A stretch of 64,000 bases of DNA from Enterobacterales bacterium CwR94 (GTDB taxonomy: Bacteria; Pseudomonadota; Gammaproteobacteria; Enterobacterales; Enterobacteriaceae): positions 62,001 to 126,000 of the forward strand of contig KZ478065.1 in NCBI GenBank assembly GCA_002837195.1, written 5' to 3'. Within the stretch, counting starts at the first letter, position 1; each line of letters begins with the position of its first letter. Positions 7,247-16,361 of this stretch are shown piece by piece. Made by a program: the position numbers and the translations under genes. The notes below the pieces were generated by a model. It worked only from the letters and a program-made list of their open reading frames with translations, did no database searches and had not been told where the DNA came from.

Positions 7247-8935
7247 GTGACCTTGAAACGTTCCGTCTCCACCAGCATCGCCCGTGCGTTAGTCGGCATT
7301 GTTATGCTGGCCGTGACCGCCTGTGGTCTGGCCTTGCTGACGTTATCCGGCAGTTTACGCGACGGTGCCGCCATTAATGTTGCGGGCTCCCTGCGTATGC
7401 AGAGTTATCGGCTGGCGGTGGATATCCATCAAAACCACGTGGATTTAGTGCCACATATAGCAGATTATCGTGCGTCGCTGATGTCGCCCGATCTCAGTCA
7501 GTTAGATCGTTGGTGGGTGCCACCTGCCGTGCGTGAGCAATACCACGCGTTAGTCGATCACTGGCCGCAACTGGAAAATCTGTTAACCCGTGGGCAGACA
7601 GCCGAGTACTTACAGCAATACCCGCAGTGGGTGCGCCAAATAGAGCATTTTGTCCAACTGCTACAACGCTACACCGAGCTAAAAATGGCCGTGGCCGCCG
7701 GACTCAGCCTGGCGGGGCTGTTAGCGATCGTGGCCCTCTGCGTGTGGACAATTCGCCTGGCCCGCCGTGAAGTGGTGGCGCCGTTGGGCAAGCTGATTGT
7801 CGCCAGTCGTCACATTGAGCGCGGCCAGTTTCACTATCCGCCCCTCGATGTTGCCCTGCCAAATGAACTGGGCGAACTGTCACAGACCTTTCGCAGCATG
7901 GCACACCAGCTTGAGCGACATTATCAACAGCTGGAACAAAACGTGGCGGAGAAGACCGCCGATCTGACGCGGGCCAATCGCAGATTAGAAACGCTCTACG
8001 CCTGCTCGCAAATCCTGACGACTCAGCGTCTCTCTTCCGCCTCGCTCACCACCTTGCTGTCGCTGGTACAAGAACGCGAGCAACTCGTCTGCCTGCAACT
8101 GCAGGTCGATGCGCACTGGCAATTACAGCAAGGTGAGCCACAGGCGGCATTGCGCTGGTATCAACGGCCCCTGCCACTGGAATCGGGCGAAGCCTGCCTC
8201 CGCTGGCAAGCGGCCACAGCACTGCCTGCCGAGCCGCTCATGGAAAGCATCGCACAAATGCTGGCGCGCGCATTGTGGCTGAACCAGAGCGAAAAACAGC
8301 ATCAGCAGCTGCTGTTAATGGAAGAGCGCGCGACCATCGCCCGCGAGTTGCACGATTCGCTGGCGCAGTCTCTGTCATTTCTGCGTATTCAAATGACGCG
8401 CCTGAAGCACACCATGCTCAGTGACAGCACACAAGCACCGGCCATTATTGCGGAAGTGGAAAATGGGCTCACCGACGCCTATCGCCAGTTGCGCGAACTG
8501 TTGAATACCTTTCGCCTGACGATAGAGCAAGCCGATTTAACCGCCGCGCTACAAGAGTTACTGGCAGGATTACGCCAGCAAACGGCGGTGCCGCTGCTGC
8601 TGGATTGCCAGCTCGGCTCGCAACAACTTGACGCACCGCAGCAGGTCCACGTGTTGCAGATCGTCCGCGAGGCGGTGCTGAATGCCATGCGCCACGCACA
8701 AGCAGCGTCGATTGCGGTCTGTTGCGCTCACACGGCAGACGGCGACAACCTTATAGAAATCAGGGATAATGGCATCGGCATTGCCAGCACCGAAGAGCCA
8801 GAAGGTCACTACGGATTGACCATCATGCAGGAGCGCGCACAGCGCCTGAATGGTGTCCTGCAGATCACGCGCCAGCCAGCCGGCGGCACCTGTATCTCTC
8901 TGCGCTTTCCCGCTGCCCCCACGCCCACTCACTGA
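7247..8935 (+). CDS. narQ: Nitrate/nitrite sensor histidine kinase NarQ
   Basis: This membrane sensor of the NarX/NarQ family is 562 residues long. It contains an N-terminal membrane helix, the ligand-binding P-box 'AINVAGSLRMQSYRL', a second membrane helix (about residues 145-168), a HAMP segment, the dimerisation/phosphoacceptor motif 'ERATIARELHDSLAQSLS' (H369) and an HPK7-type ATPase with 'EAVLNAMRHAQA' and 'IRDNGIGI'. GTG 7247 is preferred over TTG 7238 because AAAGGA (7231-7236) is correctly spaced only for the GTG. Its partner regulator follows 14 bp downstream. In E. coli narQ also precedes acrD, but narP lies elsewhere. Confidence 0.93.
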   Translation: MTLKRSVSTSIARALVGIVMLAVTACGLALLTLSGSLRDGAAINVAGSLRMQSYRLAVDIHQNHVDLVPHIADYRASLMSPDLSQLDRWWVPPAVREQYHALVDHWPQLENLLTRGQTAEYLQQYPQWVRQIEHFVQLLQRYTELKMAVAAGLSLAGLLAIVALCVWTIRLARREVVAPLGKLIVASRHIERGQFHYPPLDVALPNELGELSQTFRSMAHQLERHYQQLEQNVAEKTADLTRANRRLETLYACSQILTTQRLSSASLTTLLSLVQEREQLVCLQLQVDAHWQLQQGEPQAALRWYQRPLPLESGEACLRWQAATALPAEPLMESIAQMLARALWLNQSEKQHQQLLLMEERATIARELHDSLAQSLSFLRIQMTRLKHTMLSDSTQAPAIIAEVENGLTDAYRQLRELLNTFRLTIEQADLTAALQELLAGLRQQTAVPLLLDCQLGSQQLDAPQQVHVLQIVREAVLNAMRHAQAASIAVCCAHTADGDNLIEIRDNGIGIASTEEPEGHYGLTIMQERAQRLNGVLQITRQPAGGTCISLRFPAAPTPTH

Positions 8936-8949
8936 ACAGGAAACAGGAT

Positions 8950-9582
8950 ATGGAATCCGCGCCACTGAATATCATGATTGTTGACGATCACCCGCTGATG
9001 CGACGCGGTATTCGTCAGCTACTGGAACTGGATAATCGTCTACAGGTAGTCGCTGAGGCCAGTAACGGCACAGAGGCACTGGCGGCGGCGCGACGCCTGA
9101 ATCCCGACGTGATCCTGCTCGATTTAAATATGAAAGGCATGTCAGGTCTGGATACGCTGTATGCGCTGCGCGATGACGGCGTCAGTGCGCGAGTGCTGAT
9201 CCTGACCGTTTCTGACGCGCCACACGATATCTATGCCCTGGTGGATGCGGGGGCCGATGGCTATTTACTCAAAGACAGCGAACCGGCAGAAATCCTTGAA
9301 CAGATTTTTCAAAGCGCGGCCGGTGAACGCGTATTTAGCGCCGCGGTGAAGAAATTCCTTGAGAACCGCCAACACAGTGATAAGCCCTTCGCCCTGCTCA
9401 CTGAACGCGAACTGGATGTTTTACAAGAAGTGGCGCGCGGCTTGTCGAACAAGCAAATTGCCGAGGTTCTGCACATTTCCGAAGAAACGGTGAAAGTGCA
9501 CATTCGTAATCTGCTGCGTAAAATGAATGTTCGATCGCGGGTGGCGGCAACGGTACTGTGGTTTGAAAGCGGGCGCGGCTAG
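8950..9582 (+). CDS. narP: Nitrate/nitrite response regulator NarP
   Basis: The 210-residue NarL-family regulator has a receiver domain with D12-D13, phosphoacceptor D58 in 'VILLDLNMKGMSGLDTL' and K107-region 'GYLLKDSEP'. A LuxR-type helix-turn-helix follows ('LTERELDVLQEVARGLSNKQIAEVLHISEETVKVHIRNLLRKM'). It is closer to E. coli NarP than NarL in 'DHPLMRRGIRQLLELD' and 'SRVAATVL'. It shares an operon with narQ, an arrangement found in several genera but not E. coli. It should control genes of anaerobic nitrate and nitrite respiration. Confidence 0.9.
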   Translation: MESAPLNIMIVDDHPLMRRGIRQLLELDNRLQVVAEASNGTEALAAARRLNPDVILLDLNMKGMSGLDTLYALRDDGVSARVLILTVSDAPHDIYALVDAGADGYLLKDSEPAEILEQIFQSAAGERVFSAAVKKFLENRQHSDKPFALLTERELDVLQEVARGLSNKQIAEVLHISEETVKVHIRNLLRKMNVRSRVAATVLWFESGRG

Positions 9583-9776
9583 CGCCTGCTGGCATGACAA
9601 TTACCCAGCTTAATTTACATTTTCTCCTCATTTTCTCCACGATTCTTTAAGAGTTACCCGTTAGAGTAATCGTCGACGATGCGTTTTCCTGCCAGATCAA
9701 TAACAAGCATCGATGAACACCTTTAGGGCCTCTGCCCAAAAACCCCACCATGACACAGCTGAGGAGTACGGATTCG

Positions 9777-12700
9777 ATGGCGAATTTCTTTATTGATCGC
9801 CCGATATTTGCCTGGGTTATCGCCATAATATTGAGCCTGTCCGGCGCATTGGCGATTTCATCGTTACCCATCGAGCAGTATCCGGACTTAGCCCCACCGA
9901 ACGTACGTATCACCGCTAACTACCCTGGTGCCTCAGCGCAGACATTGGAAAACACCGTTACGCAGGTGATCGAGCAGAACATGACCGGGCTCGATAACCT
10001 GATGTACATGTCCTCGCAAAGCAGTAACACCGGTCAGGCGACCATTACACTGAGCTTCACCGCTGGTTCCGATCCCGATGAAGCGCGCCAGCAGGTGCAA
10101 AACCAATTACAAACCGCGCTGCGTAAACTGCCACAGGCGGTACAGCAGCAAGGTGTGACGGTGAGTAAAACCGGCGACACCAACATTCTGATGATCGCCT
10201 TTGTATCCACCGATGGCAGCATGGATAAGCAAGATATTGCCGATTATGTCGCCAGTAATATTCAAGACCCACTCAGCCGGGTGAATGGCGTCGGACAAAT
10301 AGATGCTTATGGCTCGCAGTACGCCATGCGTATCTGGCTCGACCCCAACAAACTGATTAGTTATGCCCTCACAACGCAAGACGTGGTGGATGCCATCAGC
10401 GCCCAAAACAGTCAGGTTTCCGTGGGCCAGGTGGGCGGCACCCCTTCTGTCGATAATCAGGCGCTCAATGCCACCATCAATTCGCAATCCTTATTGGAAA
10501 CACCGCAGCAATTTCGCGATATCACCTTACGGGTGAATAAAGACGGCTCGCTGGTGACGCTCGGGGATGTCGCCGAAGTGGCGTTGGGCGGTGAGAAATA
10601 TGATTACCTCAGCCGCTATAACGGCCTGGCCGCTTCCGGGCTGGGGGTAAAACTGGCGTCGGGCGCCAATGAACTGGAAACCGATAAGCTGGTACGCGCG
10701 CGCCTGGACGAACTGAGTCACTACTTCCCGCACGGTCTGGAAGCCAAAATTGCGTTTGAAACCACTCCTTTTGTCAAAGCCTCGATCAAAGACGTGGTAA
10801 AAACCCTGTTTGAAGCCGTGTTGTTGGTTTTCCTGGTGATGTATCTGTTTTTGCAGAATTTCCGCGCCACGCTGATCCCCACCCTTGCGGTGCCGGTGGT
10901 GCTACTCGGCACCTTCTGCGTCTTGCACCTGTTTGGCTACAGCATCAACACCCTCACGATGTTTGCGATGGTGCTCGCCATCGGATTATTGGTGGATGAT
11001 GCCATCGTGGTGGTGGAAAACGTCGAACGTATCATGAGCGAAGAGGGATTATCCCCGCGGGAAGCGACACGTAAATCCATGGGCCAGATCCAGGGTGCGT
11101 TGGTCGGTATCGCTCTGGTGCTCTCGGCGGTGTTTGTGCCGATGGCCTTTTTTGGCGGCACCGTGGGGGCTATCTATCGCCAGTTCTCCATTACCGTGGT
11201 CTCGGCGATGGTGCTGTCTGTACTGGTGGCGATGATCTTTACTCCTGCGCTGTGTGCCACGATGCTAAAACCGCTGGCGCAAGGAGAGCATCATGGCCGT
11301 CGCGGCTTCTTTGGCTGGTTTAATCGGAAATTCAATGCCAGTGCAGAGCGCTATGAGCGTGGTGTCGGGAAAATCATCGCCAAAAGTGGCCGCTGGTTAT
11401 CGATTTATCTGCTGCTGATCGTGGCCATGGGCGTGCTGTTTATCCGTCTGCCAACCTCGTTTCTGCCGCAGGAAGACCGCGGCGTGTTTATGACGCAGGT
11501 TCAGTTGCCCCCTGGCTCCACCCAGCAACAAACGTTAAAAGTTGTCCAGAAAGTAGAAAACTACTATCTGACCGCTGAAAAAGAGAATGTGGTGTCGGTG
11601 TTTGCCACCGTCGGCTCCGGCCCTGGCGGAAATGGTCAAAACGTTGCGCGCCTGTTTGTGCGTTTGAAGAGCTGGGACCAGCGCAGTGACACCTCTTTTG
11701 ACATTATTGAGCGTGCAACCAAAGCCTTTCAGAAAATTACCGAAGCGCGGGTGATTGCCAACAATCCACCAGCAATCAATGGCCTTGGCAATGCGGCGGG
11801 CTTTGATATGGAGTTGCAGGACCATGCAGGGCTGGGCCATGACAAGTTGATGGCGGCCCGCGATCAGTTGTTGGCGTTAGCCAGTAACGATCCCCAGTTG
11901 ACTCGCGTGCGCCACAATGGTTTGGATGATACTCCGCAGTTGCGTATTGATGTTGACCAGCGCAAAGCGCAGGCGCTGGGTATTTCCATCGACGATATCA
12001 ACAACACCATGACCACCGGTTGGGGCTCCACCTACGTCAACGACTTTCTCGATCGCGGTCGCGTGAAAAAGGTCTACGTACAGGCCGCCGCGAAATACCG
12101 CATGCTGCCTGACGATATCAATAAGTGGTATGTGCGTAATAACAGCGGTGGCATGGTGCCGTTCAGTGCCTTTGCCACCACCCGTTGGGAGACCGGTTCG
12201 CCCCGTTTAGAACGCTACAACGGCTATTCGGCACTGGAAATCGTGGGTGAAGCCGCGCCTGGCGTCAGTACCGGTGCCGCAATGGATATCATGGAGTCGC
12301 TAGTGGCCCAACTGCCCGGAGGCCTGGGTCTGGAATGGACAGGCATGTCGTATCAGGAGCGCCTCAGTGGCTCACAGGCCCCGGCGTTATATGCCATCTC
12401 GCTGCTGGTGGTCTTTTTATGTCTGGCAGCCTTATACGAAAGTTGGTCGGTGCCCTTCTCGGTGATGCTGGTCGTTCCGCTTGGCGTATTGGGTGCTCTA
12501 CTGGCTACCTGGATGCGCGGGCTGGAAAATGATGTTTATTTCCAGGTTGGCTTGCTCACGGTCATCGGGCTTTCAGCGAAGAACGCCATACTGATCGTGG
12601 AATTTGCCAATGAAATGAACCAAAAAGGGCGGGATTTACTGGAAGCCACGCTGGAAGCCTGTCGCCAACGCCTGCGTCCGATTCTGATGACCTCGCTGGC

Positions 12701-12881
12701 CTTTATTTTTGGCGTATTGCCGATGGCCACCAGCAGCGGAGCAGGCTCTGCCAGCCAGCATGCGGTCGGTACCGGGGTGATGGGAGGCATGATTTCCGCC
12801 ACTGTGTTAGCCATCTTGTTTGTGCCGCTGTTTTTCTTCCTGGTGCGGCGGCGCTTTCCGCTGAAACCTCCCGCAGCCTGA
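9777..12881 (+). CDS. acrD: RND multidrug efflux transporter AcrD
   Basis: This inner-membrane HAE1 pump is 1034 residues long (E. coli AcrD has 1037). It has the duplicated layout of one membrane helix, a large periplasmic loop and six helices in each half. The proton-relay pair is visible in '[14 protein letters not shown]'. It matches AcrD rather than AcrB in '[14 protein letters not shown]', '[10 protein letters not shown]' and the C-terminal 'RRRFPLKPP'. ATG 9777 is chosen because GAGGAG (9761-9766) is correctly placed and the N-terminus aligns. AcrD works with AcrA and TolC encoded elsewhere. Its position after narQ is the conserved one. Confidence 0.95.
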   Translation: MANFFIDRPIFAWVIAIILSLSGALAISSLPIEQYPDLAPPNVRITANYPGASAQTLENTVTQVIEQNMTGLDNLMYMSSQSSNTGQATITLSFTAGSDPDEARQQVQNQLQTALRKLPQAVQQQGVTVSKTGDTNILMIAFVSTDGSMDKQDIADYVASNIQDPLSRVNGVGQIDAYGSQYAMRIWLDPNKLISYALTTQDVVDAISAQNSQVSVGQVGGTPSVDNQALNATINSQSLLETPQQFRDITLRVNKDGSLVTLGDVAEVALGGEKYDYLSRYNGLAASGLGVKLASGANELETDKLVRARLDELSHYFPHGLEAKIAFETTPFVKASIKDVVKTLFEAVLLVFLVMYLFLQNFRATLIPTLAVPVVLLGTFCVLHLFGYSINTLTMFAMVLAIGLLVDDAIVVVENVERIMSEEGLSPREATRKSMGQIQGALVGIALVLSAVFVPMAFFGGTVGAIYRQFSITVVSAMVLSVLVAMIFTPALCATMLKPLAQGEHHGRRGFFGWFNRKFNASAERYERGVGKIIAKSGRWLSIYLLLIVAMGVLFIRLPTSFLPQEDRGVFMTQVQLPPGSTQQQTLKVVQKVENYYLTAEKENVVSVFATVGSGPGGNGQNVARLFVRLKSWDQRSDTSFDIIERATKAFQKITEARVIANNPPAINGLGNAAGFDMELQDHAGLGHDKLMAARDQLLALASNDPQLTRVRHNGLDDTPQLRIDVDQRKAQALGISIDDINNTMTTGWGSTYVNDFLDRGRVKKVYVQAAAKYRMLPDDINKWYVRNNSGGMVPFSAFATTRWETGSPRLERYNGYSALEIVGEAAPGVSTGAAMDIMESLVAQLPGGLGLEWTGMSYQERLSGSQAPALYAISLLVVFLCLAALYESWSVPFSVMLVVPLGVLGALLATWMRGLENDVYFQVGLLTVIGLSAKNAILIVEFANEMNQKGRDLLEATLEACRQRLRPILMTSLAFIFGVLPMATSSGAGSASQHAVGTGVMGGMISATVLAILFVPLFFFLVRRRFPLKPPAA

Positions 12882-12894
12882 CGGCCGCCGGAAA

Positions 12895-12927
12895 AAGAAA
12901 AGGCAGCGCATCAGCGCTGCCTTTTTT
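12895..12927 (+). terminator. Rho-independent terminator of acrD
   Basis: A 9-bp perfect stem (AGGCAGCGC / GCGCTGCCT) with loop ATCA is followed by six T. An A-rich flank on the other side makes it potentially bidirectional, serving the minus-strand ypfM as well. Confidence 0.9.
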
Positions 12928-12983
12928 ATTCTTCTTGTGTTCATCATCCGCAGACAATGGCCCCACTTTTCATTGATTCAGTA

Positions 12984-13043
12984 TTACTTGCGTAACATTG
13001 CGTCAATAAAGTCTTTCCAGGTGTTTAATTCAACGTCAATCAT
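12984..13043 (-). CDS. ypfM: Small protein YpfM
   Basis: The minus strand encodes the 19-residue peptide MIDVELNTWKDFIDAMLRK, preceded by a GAGAGG ribosome site. E. coli YpfM, as recalled (MIERELGNWKDFIEVMLRK), is the same length, lies in the same place next to acrD, and shares W-K-D-F-I and the M-L-R-K end. Function is unknown. Conservation of length, location and ends makes this a real small gene. Confidence 0.88.
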   Translation of the reverse strand: MIDVELNTWKDFIDAMLRK

Positions 13044-13236
13044 ATTGCCCTCTCTTATTATGCGAGCGAGTATACGCGCACTTTTTAATCGAATGAATAC
13101 GGTTACACCGTGAAAGCGCTTTTTTTCAGCGTCTAAAAGTGACTAAATGAGAAATCTGTGTAGCAGGCCACATTTGCCTGCTAATCCTTAAATTGCTCAT
13201 TAAATATCCCGTTCCACAGCAGCAGGGAAATTGATT

Positions 13237-13710
13237 ATGAATTTGGTGAAACAGTCGCAGCAGTTGCCCTTCACGGTGGATATCGAAGCGCTGGCCGCGT
13301 TAATTGCACGCGGAGGCCTCGGCCAACGTGACCCCGAACGTTTACAAAAAGCCTATCAAAACAGTCAGTATCGCTGGTTTGGCTGGCATGAAGGCCGCTT
13401 AATGGCCACCGCGCACGCCATTACCGACTTTAGTTATAGCGCCTATGTGTCTGACATTATTGTTGACCCGGATTATCAGGGGCTGGGCTATGGCGCACAA
13501 TTAATGCAGGATATTTTGGACACTCTGGCCCCCGCGGGAAAAATATTTATTTATGCGATGCCCGATAAAATGGACTTTTATCAGCGCCGGGGATTTCAGC
13601 GATTAACCACTGGCATGGTGTACGCCGAAGGAGAAGCGTTATCACGGCTGCAAAATGGCGGTTTTGTGCAGGAATACACTCCCGTCGCGCGTTTTACCCC
13701 GCCGCGTTGA
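13237..13710 (+). CDS. GNAT-family N-acetyltransferase
   Basis: The 157-residue protein has the GNAT acetyl-CoA loop in 'VDPDYQGLGYGAQLMQDIL' and the following 'GKIFIYAMPDKMDFYQRRGF' strand-helix typical of the fold. ATG 13237 is chosen because AGGG (13224-13227) is well placed; a TTG six bases upstream is closer to the site and less likely. Substrate unknown. It stands alone between ypfM and yffB, a position with no acetyltransferase in E. coli, so it is an addition to this locus. Confidence 0.85.
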   Translation: MNLVKQSQQLPFTVDIEALAALIARGGLGQRDPERLQKAYQNSQYRWFGWHEGRLMATAHAITDFSYSAYVSDIIVDPDYQGLGYGAQLMQDILDTLAPAGKIFIYAMPDKMDFYQRRGFQRLTTGMVYAEGEALSRLQNGGFVQEYTPVARFTPPR

Positions 13711-13757
13711 ACCGCTATGCTATAACGCTAAATATGAATAACGATTGAGACCTGTTT

Positions 13758-14129
13758 ATGTCACGCCAGCCTGCTGTTATGTACGGTATTAAAAATTGCG
13801 ACACCATTAAAAAAGCCCGTAAATGCCTGGATGCCCACGGCATCAATTATCGGTTTCATGATTACCGCGTTGATGGTCTCGATCCCGCGTTGCTGGATGC
13901 GGCTATTGCGCAACTGGGCTGGGAAAACCTGCTCAACACGCGTGGCACGACCTGGCGCCAACTCCCTGAAAGCGATCGTGCGGCAGTGACCTCAGCAGAA
14001 TCGGCCAAAGCCGTGATGTTGGCTCACCCTGCCATGATCAAGCGCCCGTTGCTCTGTGGCGCAGACGGCACTATGCTGCTGGGCTTCAAAGAAGAGTCCT
14101 ATTCGCTGTTTTTCCAGGAGACGCGCTAA
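13758..14129 (+). CDS. yffB: ArsC/Spx-family thioredoxin-fold protein YffB
   Basis: The 123-residue protein starts '[22 protein letters not shown]', the single-cysteine active site of the ArsC/Spx family, and ends with '[10 protein letters not shown]' and 'LGFKEESY' as in E. coli YffB (length 118). The family contains glutathione-dependent thiol reductases; the physiological substrate is not established. It ends 1 nt before dapE and is probably cotranscribed with it, as in E. coli. Confidence 0.9.
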   Translation: MSRQPAVMYGIKNCDTIKKARKCLDAHGINYRFHDYRVDGLDPALLDAAIAQLGWENLLNTRGTTWRQLPESDRAAVTSAESAKAVMLAHPAMIKRPLLCGADGTMLLGFKEESYSLFFQETR

Positions 14130-14130
14130 C

Positions 14131-15258
14131 ATGTATTGTCCGGTCATTGAGCTGTCACAACAGCTTATCCGTCGCCCTTCCCTCAGCCCGGATGATGCCG
14201 GTTGCCAGGCGCTATTGATTGCGCGCTTAGAAGCCATCGGCTTCACCGTTGAGCCCATGAACATTGATGACACGCAGAACTTTTGGGCGTGGCGCGGCGA
14301 AGGTGAAACGCTGGCGTTTGCCGGGCACACTGACGTGGTTCCCACCGGTGATGCCGCTCGCTGGATTAACCCACCGTTTGAACCCACCATTCGCGATGGC
14401 ATGCTGTATGGCCGTGGCGCTGCCGATATGAAAGGTTCGTTGGCTGCTATGGTGGTCGCGGCGGAACGCTTTGTTGCCGCCCACCCTCAGCACCAGGGCC
14501 GCCTGGCGTTTCTTATCACCTCAGATGAAGAAGCCAGCGCCACCAATGGCACGGTGAAAGTGGTTGAGCGCTTAATGGCGCGCAATGAGCGACTGGATTA
14601 CTGCCTGGTGGGTGAACCTTCCAGCACCGAGATCGTGGGTGATGTGGTTAAGAATGGCCGTCGAGGCTCCATTACCGCTAACCTGACCGTGCATGGCGTA
14701 CAGGGCCACGTTGCCTATCCGCACCTTGCTGATAACCCGGTGCATCGCGCTGCTGCCGCGATTAACGACTTAGTGAATACCCAGTGGGATGAAGGCAATG
14801 CCTTTTTCCCGCCCACCAGCATGCAAATTGCCAATATTCAGGCGGGCACCGGCAGTAACAATGTCATCCCTGGCGAGCTGTTTATTCAGTTTAATTTCCG
14901 CTTTAGCACTGAACTGACCGATACGCTGATTCAGGAGCGCGTGCAGGCCCTGCTCGACAGCCACCAGTTGCGCTACACCATCGAGTGGAAATTATCGGGC
15001 CAACCGTTCCTGACATCACGCGGTAAGCTGGTGGATGCGGTAGTGAATGCCGTTGAGCACTATAATGAAATCAGGCCACAGCTTTTAACCACCGGCGGCA
15101 CCTCTGACGGACGTTTTATTGCCCGCATGGGAGCGCAAGTGGTGGAACTTGGCCCGGTCAACGCCACCATTCATAAGATCAATGAGTGTGTGAAGGCCTC
15201 TGATTTACAACTGCTGAGCCGCATGTATCAGCGCATAATGGAACAACTGATCGCCTGA
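14131..15258 (+). CDS. dapE: Succinyl-diaminopimelate desuccinylase DapE
   Basis: The 375-residue dinuclear zinc hydrolase (M20 family) is exactly the length of the E. coli enzyme and starts [20 protein letters not shown]. Metal ligands are visible in 'FAGHTDVVP', '[10 protein letters not shown]', 'ITSDEEASA' and the C-terminal '[10 protein letters not shown]'. It releases LL-diaminopimelate in the succinylase branch of lysine and peptidoglycan synthesis. ATG 14131 follows the yffB stop by 1 nt, with CAGGAG upstream inside yffB; an in-frame extension to 14056 would overlap yffB and is not conserved. Confidence 0.97.
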   Translation: MYCPVIELSQQLIRRPSLSPDDAGCQALLIARLEAIGFTVEPMNIDDTQNFWAWRGEGETLAFAGHTDVVPTGDAARWINPPFEPTIRDGMLYGRGAADMKGSLAAMVVAAERFVAAHPQHQGRLAFLITSDEEASATNGTVKVVERLMARNERLDYCLVGEPSSTEIVGDVVKNGRRGSITANLTVHGVQGHVAYPHLADNPVHRAAAAINDLVNTQWDEGNAFFPPTSMQIANIQAGTGSNNVIPGELFIQFNFRFSTELTDTLIQERVQALLDSHQLRYTIEWKLSGQPFLTSRGKLVDAVVNAVEHYNEIRPQLLTTGGTSDGRFIARMGAQVVELGPVNATIHKINECVKASDLQLLSRMYQRIMEQLIA

Positions 15259-15278
15259 TGGCGTCAAGGCGGGTAAAA

Positions 15279-15467
15279 ATGGAATGGTTGAAAGAGTACT
15301 GGTGGATTATCGTGATTGTGCTGATGATTGGCGTGATGTTAAACGTCATCAAAGATCTAAAGCGCATCGATCATAAAAAATTTCTGGCGAATAAACCTGA
15401 ATTGCCTCCACACCGTGATTTTAACGACAAGTGGGACGACGAAGACGACTGGCCGAAGAAGAAGTAA
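15279..15467 (+). CDS. ypfN: Small membrane protein YpfN
   Basis: The 62-residue protein (UPF0370) has one membrane helix ('[18 protein letters not shown]') and a conserved acidic tail '[13 protein letters not shown]'. From MEWLKEYWW onward it aligns with E. coli YpfN, which supports ATG 15279. An alternative ATG at 15258 overlaps the dapE stop and would add seven unconserved residues. Function is unknown. The position directly after dapE is conserved. Confidence 0.9.
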   Translation: MEWLKEYWWIIVIVLMIGVMLNVIKDLKRIDHKKFLANKPELPPHRDFNDKWDDEDDWPKKK

Positions 15468-15500
15468 CAATCTTCCGCGACCTTTGTGGCGCAATGATGA

Positions 15501-15532
15501 AAAAGGGCGACAAGATTTGTGGCCCTTTTTGT
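15501..15532 (+). terminator. Rho-independent terminator after ypfN
   Basis: An AAAAGGGC / GCCCTTTT stem, extended inside by ACAA / TTGT, ends in five T. The A-rich left arm means it could also act on minus-strand transcripts from ypfH. Confidence 0.75.
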
Positions 15533-15559
15533 TGGTTAAAAGGCAGACTCATCGCGGCA

Positions 15560-15582
15560 AACACGGGCTTGCTGCCCGTGTT
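15560..15582 (-). terminator. Hairpin at the 3' end of ypfH
   Basis: A 9-bp perfect stem (AACACGGGC / GCCCGTGTT, loop of 5 nt) begins inside the ypfH stop codon. The following T-run is short, so its role as terminator is only likely; the hairpin at 15501-15532 may assist. Confidence 0.45.
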
Positions 15583-16279
15583 ACATAAAGGCCACTACGT
15601 CATCATCCCGTGGCGGACTCCCGCCCAGCGCTTCATCAAAGTAACGCTTCGGCACGGTGTTGTGCAGATGATTAAGCGCATGGGCCATGGCACGATCGTC
15701 GATGGCATGCGGCAGATCGGCCACAATATCTACCGTAATATCACCGCCTAGAGTCTGAATACGCTCCGCGGCCAGTAATGCATGTTCAGGCACAATTTTG
15801 TCATCCTGTTCCCCGTGGATCAGATGCAGCGTAGTACGCGTGCTGGCGCGTTCCGGCAATCTGGCAAAACGCCCGCTGAAAGCGACAACGCGCCCCGCCA
15901 ACTCAGGATGACGCGCAATGGCTTCCAGCGCCATGATGGCCCCCTGGGAAAAACCGATCAGTGCGGTGGCCTCAGGACGCACCCCGCTCAACATTTGCCA
16001 ATGGCGAATCTTCTCAACAAAACCCGCCAGTGCGGCGTCCACGCGCGCCACGCGGGCTGCGTCGTCCATATCACGCGTTGAGTACCACTGCGCCCCCGGC
16101 GACGGACCGCACGGCAGTGGCGCACCGACGCTAATCACCATCGCCTGTGGGAAGCTCTCGGCAAACCAACGGCCCGGTTCAGCCATACCCTGCGGATTTT
16201 CCCCCTGACCATGGAACAGCAACAGCAATTGCTGTGCGGGAGTGGCAGGCTGCTGTACGACGAAATGATCGTGAGTCAT
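15581..16279 (-). CDS. ypfH: Carboxylesterase YpfH
   Basis: The 232-residue alpha/beta-hydrolase of the phospholipase/carboxylesterase family has the nucleophile elbow 'LIGFSQGAIMALE' (Ser in GFSQG), 'LIHGEQDDKIVP' carrying the acid and 'DLPHAID' carrying the histidine. E. coli YpfH has esterase activity on short acyl esters; the natural substrate is unknown. It starts at ATG 16279 behind AAGGAGG and faces dapE-ypfN tail to tail, the conserved arrangement. Confidence 0.92.
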   Translation of the reverse strand: MTHDHFVVQQPATPAQQLLLLFHGQGENPQGMAEPGRWFAESFPQAMVISVGAPLPCGPSPGAQWYSTRDMDDAARVARVDAALAGFVEKIRHWQMLSGVRPEATALIGFSQGAIMALEAIARHPELAGRVVAFSGRFARLPERASTRTTLHLIHGEQDDKIVPEHALLAAERIQTLGGDITVDIVADLPHAIDDRAMAHALNHLHNTVPKRYFDEALGGSPPRDDDVVAFM

Positions 16280-16361
16280 TATTTCCTCCTTACGGAATAG
16301 TGCTGACTATACGCCGTTGAAATTGAGAAAATAGCGGGAAATATTGAATAAGAGCGTGGAT

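Noticed and set aside
15431-15751. Plus-strand reading frame overlapping the 3' half of ypfH
   Set aside because: It runs through a terminator hairpin and is antisense to a conserved esterase gene.
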